A stretch of DNA of 64,000 nt from Seison nebaliae (Eukaryota > Rotifera > Pararotatoria > Seisonacea > Seisonidae): assembly GCA_023231475.1 (NCBI GenBank), contig JALJEE010002733.1, positions 1-64,000 on the forward strand, in the 5' to 3' direction. A program made the translations under genes and the position numbers. The notes below the pieces were generated by a model. It ran no database searches. It was not told the DNA's origin and worked only from the letters and a program-made list of their open reading frames with translations. Below, piece by piece: positions 23,589 to 35,369 of the stretch. Positions within the stretch are counted from its first letter, which is position 1. Each line of letters opens with the position of its first letter.

Positions 23589-25217
23589 TTGGACGATAAA
23601 GAGCAGTTTTTAAAAAAGTTGAAAATAATCGACTTGCAAAATCACCAACTGGCAAATCCCCTACAATCTTCGCCTGCTACTCCTCCCAAAGGAATGCATG
23701 GTAAGGGAAAATGTTCGTCAGGAATGATCATACTTGTTCGGAAAGTCTTACGATCTTCTGAGTTCACAATCCATTCTGAATCTATTTGTTCGATCATGGT
23801 AAATAATGTCTTCTTTGTAAACTTTTATGGTGATAGTTATAGAAAAACAATTACAACGATGATGTTGGAAGAATTCCTACTGAATGAATGTGTAGATAAA
23901 TCATTCATAATAGCGGGAGACTTCAACCTTTCTCCTAAGGATATTGATTTGTTGATAGAGAGTGGAAAGAATCTTTTATCCAAATTCAATTGTCTCTTCA
24001 TTGATCTTGAATTATGTGAGAAATCTTCTTTTTCCTTTCAATCGTCAAATGGAAAGTTCTGGATCGATCACCTCATTATTTCTAAACATCTACGTACGAC
24101 TCGTACGTACGAGTGTTAATGAATGTGCTATATCTGAGCAATTCAGATTATCGGATCATTTAGCAATAATCTTGAAAGTAAGTTTAGAAGTAATGAGTAA
24201 TAATGATGATAACAATTCATTTTTGATTCCGATATGTAAAAATCTTTCATTATTAATGAACGAAATTGTGAATATCAATAGTTATTCGTTTCAATCGAGT
24301 CGTGAAGTTATTGATAAATTGAAATATATTGGTTCATTTCGCAAGAGATGTATCTCGAACCGTGGTCATCATGGATGCTTCGAAAGCTTTCGATTCGGTC
24401 AGCATGGAACACGGAATTGATATTCTACGTAATGAAGGAATAGATGGTCACTCTCTTTCGTTTATCAATGAAATCTTTACGAATTCGTTCGGAGTAGTAA
24501 AAGATGGATCGAAGAAATCTAATATGTTTCGCATAAATAAAGGAGTAAGACAAGGATGTATTCTCGCTCCATGGATTTTTGGTAAAGTATTGGACGATAT
24601 TCTTATTGAATCCAATCGAAAATCCTTATTTAAAGTTGGTCCGAATTCCTTTCCTGCAGTTATTGCGTACGCAGATGATATCCTCATTTGCACGAATAAC
24701 GTTCGTCAGTGTAATAGAGTTGTGGCTTTCATCACTGATCGTTTAGCTATTGTTGGAATCAAATGTAATCAGAGTAAGTCATCGATTATTTCGAATATTT
24801 CTACATTTCCAATTCGTTATGACTTGAAGAAATTGGTGTCATATGTCTTTCAATAGAGCATTTATGTTCATGATCTGCGAACTCACTCCTTTATCGTTAC
24901 TTCTGGCGCAGAGGTATCTGAGAGTAGTTGATTCTGTTCCCAGTTCAACTCTTTCAGTTTCAACTTTTACACAATGTGAGGGCTTCTCGTCGCCTCTCCA
25001 ATTTTTCTGCCGTTATTACTCGATAAACTATCCTCTTTCACTTGAAGATGCTTTATAGCTGACTTCTAATTTTGATATCTCTTATCATGTCCCCGAAGCA
25101 CTCAAACATTTTATTGCGACGGGCAGGAATCTAATTTCAAATAACTCCTCTAAGGAGTTATCTATTTTTCTTTTTAATTCACCCCGCGGAGGTTTGCTAT
25201 GTATAAAAAAAAAAAAA
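23589..25217 (+). mobile_element. LINE ORF2 remnant: endonuclease and reverse transcriptase
   Basis: 23589-24119 codes for the back half of an apurinic-type endonuclease: PPKGMHGKGKCSSGMIILV, then FIIAGDFNLSP with the catalytic Asp/Asn, and FWIDHLIISK. The next frame carries the closing SDHLAI motif (near 24150). 24329-24856 is a reverse transcriptase core: VIMDASKAFDSV, GVRQGCILAPWIFG, and the catalytic box YADDILI. The front of the endonuclease and the first third of the reverse transcriptase are missing, so there are internal deletions plus frame changes. The tail at 25040-25205 ends in a run of 13 A (25205-25217), and an 8-bp hairpin lies at 25140-25160, as expected at a LINE 3' end. The domain order is that of the jockey/CR1 group. 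Confidence 0.88.
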
Positions 25218-25506
25218 CTAAATTTCTACCGTTTAATTTTTGTTATCATAAGTATGTTATGAAAAATTGCAGATGAGATTTTCAGAACACTCTCTTGGGA
25301 AAATTAATTGAATTAGTAAAATTTTCAAGTTCCTTTCAAGTAACGTTTCATCATCGAACTATCACCATTAAAAAAACAAATAAATTATTCGTTTTAGTTT
25401 TAATTCAATTAATTGAGATTTAAAAAAATTTTTGATGTGGAATAAACAACTTTTGGTAGGAGCTGTTTGAAGTTCTAAGAGAAATAGTTAATGGTTGAAA
25501 AATAAG

Positions 25507-26856
25507 TTATATCCAAACGCCATGAATACGATAAGAAGTATTGTAACGAGATCTCGCATTATATTTCTGTTGAGGTAGAGCAAATTGTTCTCTTATCAAT
25601 TTTTCCTTTTCGATGGCGGGAAGTTGATTGATAACTGTTTCCGATGAAGTATTTCTCGTGTTAATTCTATTATATTTCTCTTTATCATTTGAACCATAAA
25701 TAGTATGAGCAGGGGATAATTTTTGTGGAGTTGTAGACAATAAACTTTTCCCCGACAATATGTCATTTGAAGCAGAATAATTTGTTTGTTGACTATTCTC
25801 AGTTTTGGACGAGAATATTCTGTTCTTACCATTCTCTTCTTCAGTCCTTCTCCATTCTGATTTGTAACTGGAAAAGAAAATTTATGAAAAAGTTCGATAT
25901 TACAAATGTGGAAGGAAACTGTCTATATTTTGAGTCATAAGATGGAACACCACCATTAACCAATTTGGAAATAGATGGAATTTTTATATCTTCTGACGAC
26001 TTACAATTATATCCGAGTGATGCCAATTGAGATAAGGAGGTGAATTCATTCGGTTTATATTCTGATGATTTCACATATGACAATGTCGTGTGATTTATAT
26101 ATAAAATAATTTGAATTTATGATAATTTTAGTTGTGAAGAAAAAGTTGACTTAAAAAATGTGGAACTTTGACTAAAATTTTGAGAAAAGAAACCATAATA
26201 TATCATGAAATGATTCGTTTGTGGAATAGATGAAACTAGGGAATAATGTTTGGCAAAGAATTGTATAGATTGCATTGACGGACGATCTATACCTAAATAG
26301 CTAATGTGCTTCACATTCTCATTCTAGAAATAGTTTTATATTAATTTTGAATAGAACATTTTCAATAGACCTTCAGCATGAAATCTATTAATTTCTTGCC
26401 GTAGCCCATTCGCTGGATTCTTTGGAAGACGAAGAAATCCAAAATACATAATGGATTACATTCGACATACTGATGCATTTTATTATAAACAAAAAGTTTC
26501 TTTTGGCCAATTTTTAACATTCCAATTATTCTTTATTAAGTGAAATGATTAAGAAGAAAGAAGAAATTCTTTTTAACCGTATGTCATCTCTAAGTATATA
26601 AATTCGTTGATTTTCCCCATTACAAAATTTGGCATAGGAAGTAATGATGGTCGGTAGGTTTTGAGCATTTGAGGAAGCAGAACCGACTTTATCTAATATT
26701 TGGGCAATTGAATTAGTTAGAGGACTATGAACAATTAATTTAAGTAAATGAAATTACTGAGAAAATGAACTTTCTTCTGGTATTATGAAAATCTTCACTT
26801 CTGAAGCAAGTGATAATATTAGGAAGTATCGAGTTCAACCGGAACTCGAATTCCAT
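25507..26856 (-). CDS. ATAT1: Alpha-tubulin N-acetyltransferase (MEC-17/ATAT1)
   Basis: This enzyme acetylates Lys40 of alpha-tubulin inside microtubules, using acetyl-CoA. Exons read by frame and phase are 26724-26578, 26530-26371, 26323-26167, 26061-25920 and 25867-25507, with introns of 47-105 bp. The first exon starts at ATG 26856 (MEFEFRLNSILPNIITCF, against MEFPFDVNALFPERIT in vertebrates), but its junction to exon 2 does not fit in phase, so the end of exon 1 is unresolved. Conserved pieces are ILDKVGSASSNAQNL, IIGMLKIGQKKLF, the active-site Cys in PLCILDFFV, the acetyl-CoA loop QRMGYGKKL, the catalytic Asp in GIDRPS, and PQTNHFMIYYGFF. The tail of about 160 residues is Ser/Asn-rich and unconserved. 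An unspliced reading would give only separate short frames. Confidence 0.9.
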
Positions 26857-27604
26857 ATGTGTCTATATAATCTCGAAGATTAACTTTATTTTTAAAAATT
26901 TTCTAGTTCTTAATTTTATTCCTAATTTTTTCTTCTAATAAATATTCTTTTAAAAAATAATTCTATTGAATTCAGTGTTGTTACTGACATTAACACCATA
27001 GCAACAGGAATTAATTGAACAATACAGGACAGATGGTCATTAGCAGTTTTTCTGGGTTTCCTTTCCCACGTCTTCCCAACCATTTAAGAGAACTAATATC
27101 GTTTACAAATTTTGAGCTGATAAAAAGTTTTTTATTATATCATTTATCAAAATTAAAAAGTATCAAAGTAATTGTTTCAAATAAAAAGTTAATAAAAATT
27201 AATTATATTTCCGTTTCTCCATTTCAGTGATGACAAAATTGTTTAAATTCAATTTTTTCTTTCAAAAAGAACATTTTTTCCCTTTAATAAGAAGAAATAG
27301 AATATAATTATAAGTTATCAATAAAAAGTTACCAAATTTTAAAATTATTGTTTAATGTTTCTTTAATTTTATATTATTAACATAATGTTGTTCTGTTAAA
27401 AATATGGAAGTTCCTTTTCTTTTATTAAGCTTCTCATTTCGAAAGGGAAGTTTCTTTTTCTTCGGAGAATAGTGAACAGCTATTACAAATAAATAAAGAA
27501 GATTTTTACTTTTTAAAATTTAAACATGTATAATGTTTTATTAATATCTCGTTTGCACGTTTCAAAATAATTATTCGTTCATCTAATCTTAAACGAATAT
27601 GTGA
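26857..27604. other. Upstream of ATAT1; no gene seen
   Basis: This is AT-rich DNA. A TATATA sequence lies just 5' of the ATAT1 start on the minus strand (around 26862-26868), closer than a normal promoter element. No convincing gene was found. Confidence 0.4.
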
Positions 27605-28180
27605 AGCATGAATTCATTTCAAGCTACATCGGCAATCAGATCGACATCTCTCTATCATATCGGTCCAACATGTTCAACAGTAATCCTCCGATTATGTCAA
27701 CGGATAATAATGAAATGATAAAATTACGGAAAGATTTGCTCAAATCGAAATTTGTAGAGAAATGTGGAATGATCGAACAGTTTTATTAAAACACATTCGT
27801 CATGTCGAACAAAAAATAAATGGAGAAAATTAATCGATTTGGAGAAAGGAAGCGAAATATTTTCTGATTATTTGTCGATGAAATTCATAAGGATATCGTT
27901 TATGATTTATTGAGAAGAATCAATTCTCGAACGTATATAGGTACCAAAAATCTTCATTCCATCAAGAAGATATCAAAGATCATTGGGTCAATCATTTATG
28001 ATCAGATGTTACCATTAATTACAATCGTCCTAAGGAATTGGAGAGTTGCTACTACGAGATTAAATGATAATTTTTTTCGATCTCTTACATTTTTCATTAA
28101 AAAACTTTTGATTATATGACGGAAATTTTGAAGAATTCGATTCAAAACCAAAATGGAAGATGATTCGTTATTAAATCGAG
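27605..28180 (+). repeat. Arm 1 of a 0.55-0.6 kb diverged inverted duplication
   Basis: This stretch is clearly homologous to the reverse complement of 29050-29607; shared blocks include CCAACATGTTCAACAGTAA and GATATCGTTTATGATTTATT. Both arms carry matching coding-like pieces (YRSNMFNSNPPIMSTDNNEM here, YRPNMFNSNMRIISTDKNEM there; FVDEIHKDIVYDLL against FALEIRNDIVYDLL). Each arm is broken by stops and frame changes. They therefore look like two decayed copies of one unrecognised gene or element facing each other about 0.9 kb apart. Confidence 0.7.
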
Positions 28181-29049
28181 TTCTATTAATAATATAGATA
28201 ATATGGATTGAAATTAAGGATAAATGACTCCTATCGAACATTAATCAATTAATCATATATAATTAATCATCATAATAGAATTGGAGAAATAAAAAACGTC
28301 GAAAATTGAGAAGACGATAGAGAATTTAATTCATCATATATTCTAGTATTTCTTCCGAACAAAATTTCAATCAAACTTTTCCTTGATGTCGTCACGTGGT
28401 TATATGGTATTAATGAATTGAATATTCAGTTAGAAGATTAACGAAATTAATTTGAGAAACATCCAAAAGAGAAGGAGGAATATCATATGAAACTTTACGA
28501 ATAACGACATTGCGAAAGAGAAGCGATAAGAAGAATAATTATATAAATGAATTATCAAATCGATTAATCAACTAATGAAATATGTTGGGAAATCACTTCA
28601 TAAGAAATAACTTTTTCTAAAACAAAACAAAAACAATTATTTTACTAGAGAACTTGAAAAGAATGGAGAAAAAGTGTTTAATCAATTTATTTAATATTGA
28701 AAAGAAGATCAAATAGAAAATTTTCGAAGAGAATTTTATTCAGTTTTTATATAGAACATAATTATTTACCTTTTATTTATTTGAAGACAATCGAAATATT
28801 GGTGAAAAAAAAATATTTTCTAATTGCGATACATAGCGCTCAAGGTGAATTAATGTAAAAAATGCTTCTTCAACAATGGAAAAGATGAGAGTCCTACTAA
28901 ATGATTTAGGGCAGATTGAATAATGAATTTATGAATGTATTTTATGTATACTGTCGAGAAAGGATCAATTTATTTTCCACCTAATCTATTAGACAGCCAA
29001 GACATTTATTCATCAATATATATGAGTGTGATCAAAAATGGTAAAATCG
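28181..29049. other. Spacer between the inverted arms
   Basis: About 0.87 kb of AT-rich DNA with no recognisable gene. The arms could pair as a long imperfect hairpin with this as the loop. Confidence 0.4.
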
Positions 29050-29607
29050 GGCTCGACAATCGAACTCGATTTGAATCGAATTGTTCAGATTGAATGATTG
29101 AAGAAAGAGAAGTTTTATAATGAGAAACTGCATAAGATCAAGAAAATTTATGTTTTAATTTTGTAATAGCAACTTTCAAATTCCTTCGAGCGATTAAACG
29201 ATTACTTCTCTCAAATATCCAATGAAATAATTACGTTGAATATCTTCTGTAATGGAATGAGGACTTTTGGTACAGATAAGAGTTCCAGAATAGGTCATTG
29301 TCAATAAATCATAAACGATATCGTTACGAATTTCAAGAGCAAAAAACTAGATAATATTTCGATTACTCTCTCACAATCGATTAATTTCCTCCAATTCTTT
29401 TTCATTCAATATGATCGTGCAAAAAAATTGTTTGAATAAAAGTGTTCGATCGTTCGACTGTTTCAAATCATGAATTTGATCAATTAATTCCGCAATTTCA
29501 TCATTTCATTTTTATCCGTTGATATAATCCGCATGTTACTGTTGAACATGTTGGGACGGTATGAGGGAGACATGTAAATATGATTACCAATAGTTTTGAA
29601 TAAAATT
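29050..29607 (-). repeat. Arm 2 of the diverged inverted duplication
   Basis: This is the partner of 27605-28180. On the minus strand it keeps longer coding-like runs than arm 1: AELIDQIHDLKQSNDRTLLF followed by NEKELEEINRL, and EIRNDIVYDLLTMTYSGTL with SPHSITEDIQRNYF. Composition is protein-like, with Leu/Glu/Lys helical segments. No family is recognised. A further minus-strand frame at 29740-29930 (RYYYVDENKIILINSPQQ) may be the upstream part of the same decayed gene. Confidence 0.65.
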
Positions 29608-30449
29608 CAAATTATCAAATATCAATCGCCAACATTCTCATCAATCATTATTTGGCCACTCCATAAGTGAAACAAATAAACAATTTTCCTTCTGACAATC
29701 GACTATTTTATCGGATGACTAATTATTTCATTCAAGTTGTTACTTCGTCTCTCTATGAATCGAACCAAATTCGAACGACGTGTTATAAAATCTCGGTTGT
29801 TGAGGTGAATTAATTAGAATTATTTTATTCTCATCAACATAATAATAACGAATCGTTTCCTCCTTTTTCTTCTCCTGACGTTTTCGAAGATTGATGTTGA
29901 ACGTCCGTTTATTTCATTTCATTTCATTTTTTCATTCATTTCTTAAACAATTTACAAATTTATTTCAAATTAATGAATTCACCCCAAATAAATTTGTTCT
30001 AGAAAATAAAAAATAAAATTGTTATTGTGATGACTTACCAGTGGCTTGTTAGAGACTTTTAAAGATGGGAATATCAAAAGAAAAAATTATTGTAAAAAAT
30101 GTAAGTTTATCTTCTTCGATATTTTAAAAGACGAAATATATACAAAACTTTTGCAAATTTACTCATCTTTCTTACATTCGTTTTGTTCAATTCACAAAAT
30201 CAACCAGAATTCCAAGTCAAATCATTTCTGATTTTCGTCACTCTTATTATTATAAGTATCATAGAATCAAATATTATTATTATTTATTATACTTATTATT
30301 TTTTTTATTATAACAACAAATCCCAGAGGAGTAAATAAGGACGGAGGAAGACGGATAATTCACTAAATGACTCATCGGAAATCAATGATTTAACCTGATC
30401 TATTTTCGAACGCAACGAGATGCTGTCGAGTTGTATGTCGAAATAAAAT
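29608..30449. other. Mostly non-coding; possible 5' part of the arm-2 relic
   Basis: Apart from the 57-codon minus-strand frame at 29740-29930, nothing coding is seen. A short ATTTC repeat lies at 29910-29930, and TTA-rich low complexity at 30270-30310. Confidence 0.4.
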
Positions 30450-31640
30450 TTTTAAAGTTTTGGAGAAGAACATCGTGAGATAGTTCGTAATAACGGATCG
30501 TATGTGAAAAGATGGAATAAGAATGTATTACAGTTCGTATTATAAATATATGATAGTCGAAAAATTGTGTCGGAAGTTTTCTCGATCAGAAAGAAGACTC
30601 TACGATAAGAGAATTGGACATAGAAGTAAACCAACAGTGGGGAAAAGCAGAGAACGATTACATCTATGGAAATAGCAGACCATCCTCTTAATCAGTCGAT
30701 TGTAGTCCCGATCCATTGGCAGAAACGAAATCTATAAACACAGAAAGATTGGCTCAATCGAAAATAGAGGTAGAACTAAATTTTTGAGAATTAATAAACG
30801 AATTTTTAAAGGAATAAATTTCGATTTTGGAGAAAAGGAAAAAAATTTCCCACAAAACTTATTCCGGATATGATCCATAGTGATTGAAGAGAGCGAACGC
30901 ATGTTAATCAATGAACCGAGAAATATGATAGAAGGAGAAGACCAAAAAGCCAATAAGCTTTGCCTAACGTCGGAATCGATGTGGAATGAATTACTACAAC
31001 CGTTATTATGAATGACGGAACCAAGCGAGTTGGAACAAAAATAAGTGAGAAAATACAGAATAGAGAACTACTTTATATCGAAAGCAACCGACAAATCGAC
31101 ACAATCGAAAGGTTTAGATGCATCGAGAAAAAGGAGATGTAATGATACGTTAAGATTTCGGGCATTCCGACCGAAGAAGGAAGACCGATAGGCAAACTGA
31201 TAGGGAGAGGAAAAAAGTTCATAACGATGGTGGAACAGAATGAAATTTTCAAATAAGTTCAAAGCGAAAAAAGAAATACAGATCGGTCTATAAGAATCCA
31301 AAGAATTGTGGTCCAGCTTCGATTTCTTTATGATAGGAATAATTTTGAAGTTGAACGGAATTGCAAAAAAGAGAAAATCGGAGAAGATAATGTTGACGAA
31401 ATGAGTCAGATAGGAAATAATCGATGGCAACAATTATTGAACTAGTTTAATACAGATATTATTGAAACCATGTACCTTAGTTCCATCCAGAACGAAAACT
31501 GTCTCGTGAACTTCTTGCGGAGTGAACCACTCGAAGTGATCGTTGAGATGGGACCAGTCGAATTCGTTGACAGAAAAGCTTTACTGAAATACGAAGCATT
31601 TCTGATGAACACAATTGAAGCGTTATAATTATACAGTTGG
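30450..31640 (-). mobile_element. Second LINE remnant: reverse transcriptase fragment
   Basis: Reading leftwards from about 31590, the minus strand codes for NEFDWSHLNDHFEWFTPQEV, then VLDGTKVHGFNNICIKLV, the opening of a LINE reverse transcriptase. After one stop it continues LLPSIISYLTHFVNIIF, IPIIKKSKLDHNSLDSYRPI and LFLDASKPFDCVDLS (31433-31068), which are the first conserved blocks. After a gap holding no YADD box it resumes at 30953-30732 with IIFLGSLINMRSLSSI and KIRLLILKNLVLPLFSIEP, the post-catalytic region. A weakly similar tail follows to about 30450. The catalytic centre is lost. It retains the blocks that the 23.6-25.2 kb copy has lost, so the two are complementary remains of similar elements. 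Confidence 0.82.
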
Positions 31641-32011
31641 TATTATGTAATAGAACAATATAAATATATATAATCAACATATTATTATAATGAGTAATAG
31701 TTTTGAAAAATTGGATTTGTAGTAGAAGCAAAGAAATTCATAAAATATTGTGGATGTTAAAAATAATAAGAAATAAGATTAATTAGCTTCCGATTGGAAA
31801 TATTCTCAACATGACTTTCGGTCATATTATTCGGATATGGAGAGAGAGGGCGAATTGCGAAGTTAAGGTAATCCAAGGACTATAATACTTGACTTTAAAA
31901 CAAACACGAAACGAACGGAAATAGTGAGTGATTTTCAAGTGATTTCTTGTGATTATTAAATTACTAAAAGAAAAAGTTTATTAGAAATTTCGATACAAAT
32001 TGATCGGAATA
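31641..32011 (+). promoter_or_regulatory. 5' flank of the orphan type I membrane gene
   Basis: This stretch has AT-rich upstream DNA. GTGAGT near 31924 and a TTTATTAG acceptor-like site ending near 31984 could bound a leader intron in the 5' untranslated region. That is inference only. Confidence 0.3.
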
Positions 32012-33919
32012 ATGAACAATTTTTGTTTCTTGGTTTACTTCTCTTTTCTCGTAATTTTACCATCGTGCAAGATGGTAGGAGATATGATTTGTTCTTTCGA
32101 CGTCTATGATGCCGTGCTAAGAAGAAACAATGCAGAGAATAGGAAACTCTATAAAAAATTGTTGACTGAATATTATACACTGGAGAAATTTGAGATTATT
32201 GCTATTTTTTGGCTAACGTTCGACGTAGACGAGGCGAAAAATGTGAATAACGTTAAAATTTCGTTTGATAACGAAAATGATTGTTTGACAAATGTGGAGA
32301 TTTATGAAAAGAGGCAAGATAATTTGAATAATTTTATCAGTTTATCACCTCAAATTAAATGTACATGTCAATTTCGAGAGGTTGATGAAAACGATGCATT
32401 CATTGTAGTTGCAGGAGAGTTCGTCAGTGTTTCAAAAATCGAATTAATGATTAAAAAGAATTTGACGGATACAATTCGTTTCTCTTATGGGGCTGTTAGA
32501 GGAACATTATTATCTGATCCTGATGTTGATGTTATACGATTCCCATATTCTCAACTCGTGATAGACGATTGCAATGTGTTAATAAGAAAATTAAGAAATT
32601 TAAATCTTCACCTATATTGCGACGATTTTATTCCTACTCAATATTATTCTTCCCAAATTATTCCTGTTAACACTATTCTCAATAAAGATGCTTTCAATGT
32701 GCAAATAAAGAATCTAATGAAAAATTACTTTAACAAATTCCATCCAATCGTGTCTATTCGTCCTCTGTTTCATAATGATGAGTATTATCTAATTCGAATG
32801 TCCTTAAAAGTTGCTAACCAATTCGTCCTAATAACAGATCAAGACAATTTTGACAGTTTTACACAACAACTGAAAGAGAAATACAATTTTTCTGAGTATG
32901 ATAGACCGATTCCTAGTCAATTCATTTATTTACCTCATTCTCAAATGGAAATATCAAAACTTTCATATCTTCAATCATTAAAACAATTTTTGAAGCAGTT
33001 TTGTGAATTCGATACGAAGATCATCAATCAAAAACCGATAACGATCAAAGGAAAAATTCAAACGGAAATTGAATATGTTGAAGAAACATCAGTCCGTAGA
33101 GAAAATGAAATAAAATTGAAAGAAACAAAAAAGATATTTGACGGTATCACAGATATTGTGGGTGAAGGATTTGATGTTGACATCATTCAAGATCAGAATA
33201 GTCACATTTTTGTATCGCTGAATGATATTAATGTTATTCCAATCAGTATTATTCCGTCTACTAAGCACATTTCATTTTCAGAAGTTCTCGTACAACATCG
33301 TCTACAATTCATTCGAATAACATTTGGAGAATCTTCTCTTAACTCAACTGCAATCGATCAACAAATGCCATCATTAGAAGATGCCCTATTTGATTTATGG
33401 ACATCTTCAAATCAACAAATCTTTGATGAAGATATTTCTATAACTCTCCAATCACCAATTGTCATACAGTTCTCGTTATAATATGTTCCGTTAAATTTAA
33501 TCGAATTTCTCTTTAGGAGTTCGAATGCAATTCTGTTAATTGTGAAGATTAATTCCAAATTTACACATAAATTTAAGAGATATAATGCAGCTCATTTATT
33601 GGAACCAGATATCGATGTGGATAATTTTAGTTTGAGTTTCCCAGATTTTTGGCAATTTGAGATTTTAAAGGATTGGACAACCATTTCATCATTATACCAA
33701 CCTTCTTCCGTTTACTCTTTCCATTTCTTATCAAATACGATTATTGATTTCATTTAGATTCAACATCATGCTAGAGTGTTGCAAACTGATCGGACATTCT
33801 TTGCAATCCGTTTAATAATTTCTGCTGTTTTATTCCTCTTCAAAATCATCAAAATAGTTATATATTTATATCTTGAACATAGCCGGAAAAGAAAAACGTC
33901 AAACTTGAATTATGAATAA
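32012..33919 (+). CDS. Orphan type I membrane protein with large ectodomain
   Basis: The start is ATG 32012 (MNNFCFLVYFSFLVILPSC), a clear signal peptide. Exons 32012-33468, 33517-33709 and 33758-33919 join in phase, with two 48-bp introns whose donors are GTTCTC and GTTTAC, giving about 603 residues. The ectodomain has mixed beta-like composition, few cysteines (for example IKCTCQF, DDCNVL, LYCDDF, QFCEF) and several N-glycosylation sequons. The last exon carries one membrane span (about 563-587, within FAIRLIISAVLFLFKIIKIV) and a short basic tail (SRKRK). The splice model matters because without it the membrane anchor is lost. I recognise no family. An AATAAA overlaps the stop (33918-33923). 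It could be a fast-evolving surface or ER protein. Confidence 0.68.
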
Positions 33920-34326
33920 TAAATGATGGTAAATGAATAATTTCCACTCATAACGAATTTGATGATGATATTTATATCTACGTTTTATATAAACTTATAT
34001 TATATTAATTTCAATAAACATTATCTCTGAATAAAATTTGATGGAAACAAACATGAAAACGAACTTTAAAAATTAAATGAGAAATTTATTTGAGGTAAAG
34101 ATGGAAAGTGTCTGGTGTCATTTTAAATTGGTGATATTGATGAAAATAAGAAATAAAAAAATAAGAAATTATGGTTATTTTTTAAATGATCTTCAACGAA
34201 ATTGAAAAGTTTGTATGAAAATCATTTTAATTGAATCCTTTCCCAATGACTTTGCCGTTTTGTAGAAATTGATTAATGTTATTTCAGTTCTCCTCTCGAA
34301 GATGGAATTCGAAGTTAATGGAAAAT
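33920..34326. other. 3' region; no gene seen
   Basis: This lies between the orphan membrane gene and the small minus-strand membrane protein. AATAAA near 34013 is a second possible poly(A) signal. No frame is convincing. Confidence 0.45.
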
Positions 34327-34597
34327 TCATTCAATTCGATAGAAACCAAGTGAAAATATGACGAGGAAACCGGTCATCACAAAAAGGAGAAAGAACCAAA
34401 GGAATAAAGTTTTCATGAATTGATAGACGCCTTTGCCATGAGTATGACGCATTTCATTATTCCAAGGGACTTGCAGCGGAATGATCGGATCATGAATTCC
34501 ATTGAACATAGTGGTATAGTTTCTTTGAAAAATGAAGAGAAAGAAAGATTTGAATAAAACGAAATTTTATAAAACTCCTTAACTTGATGGGGAACAT
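34327..34597 (-). CDS. Small single-pass membrane protein (69 residues), unknown
   Basis: Exon 34522-34327 holds a frame with HDPIIPLQVPWNNEMRH, a basic patch and a strong membrane span (TLFLWFFLLFVMTGFLVIFS), ending at FYRIE. A 14-nt first exon at 34597-34584 (MFPI) joins in phase across a 61-bp intron (donor GTTAAG, acceptor TTCAAAG), adding KNYTT before an internal Met at 34509. If the splice is wrong the protein starts at 34509 with 60 residues. The frame further upstream of the first exon also reads protein-like. Predicted topology is N-terminus outside or luminal with one C-terminal span. It resembles no family I can name, though small mitochondrial or ER membrane proteins have this form. 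Confidence 0.42.
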
Positions 34598-35369
34598 TTG
34601 GGAATTATATTGATCATCCCACACAACAATAGGATGAACGACAGAATGAGATTAACGGAAATCTTCTTTCTTCCTTCTTCCTATTTCTTTAAACTTTTAT
34701 GATTTTTTTTTTACTTATTATTCGTTCGACTAATTGATGAGGAAATTATTTGTGCTCCAGGAGAATTTCAATCGATTTATTTCTTCAAAAACTTTCATTA
34801 TCATCTTTTCAAAATCTCTTAATAAATTCAATAATGATATTTTCGTCATTCTAACGCTATTATTACGTAATAACACGAACGTATCAAACATTTTCTTTAC
34901 GTATTATAATCTATTTAATTATAATAAATAATTGAAGCGTGAAAAAGGTCTATATTATAGACTCTATAATTTAAATTTTTCTTTTAATATTTAAAAAAAC
35001 AATCCACATATAAATTAGACTATCCAGTTGTGTGGTCGATTGATAAACAAATATTATTCATTATCTCAATAATAATTATCTCAATAATAATTATCTCATG
35101 CCTCCTACATTAATATACCAGTTTCATTCTCAACATTACTCCCACTAGGTTTCATTGTCAACCATTTCAATTATATGAACTTAGATAGTATGAATGAAAT
35201 TTAGAGATTAGAAAGAAAGTTCTTTTAATTAAAATATACATATTCCGCTCTTTATTAACCAACGAATAATGTTCAATATAAAATGGAAAAAATGAAAATA
35301 AATTCCCCGAAAGATAATCATATATGATATGATTATGTCGACAGTATAGAAAACTTCATGCACACATCC
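34598..35369. other. Intergenic, no gene recognised
   Basis: This AT-rich DNA includes a short tandem CTCAATAATAATTAT (35060-35098). No supported gene was found. Confidence 0.45.

Noticed and set aside
29740-29930. Kinesin-like reading of the relic near 29-30 kb
   Set aside because: Vague similarity to a motor-domain loop only; no P-loop, switch or other kinesin motifs.
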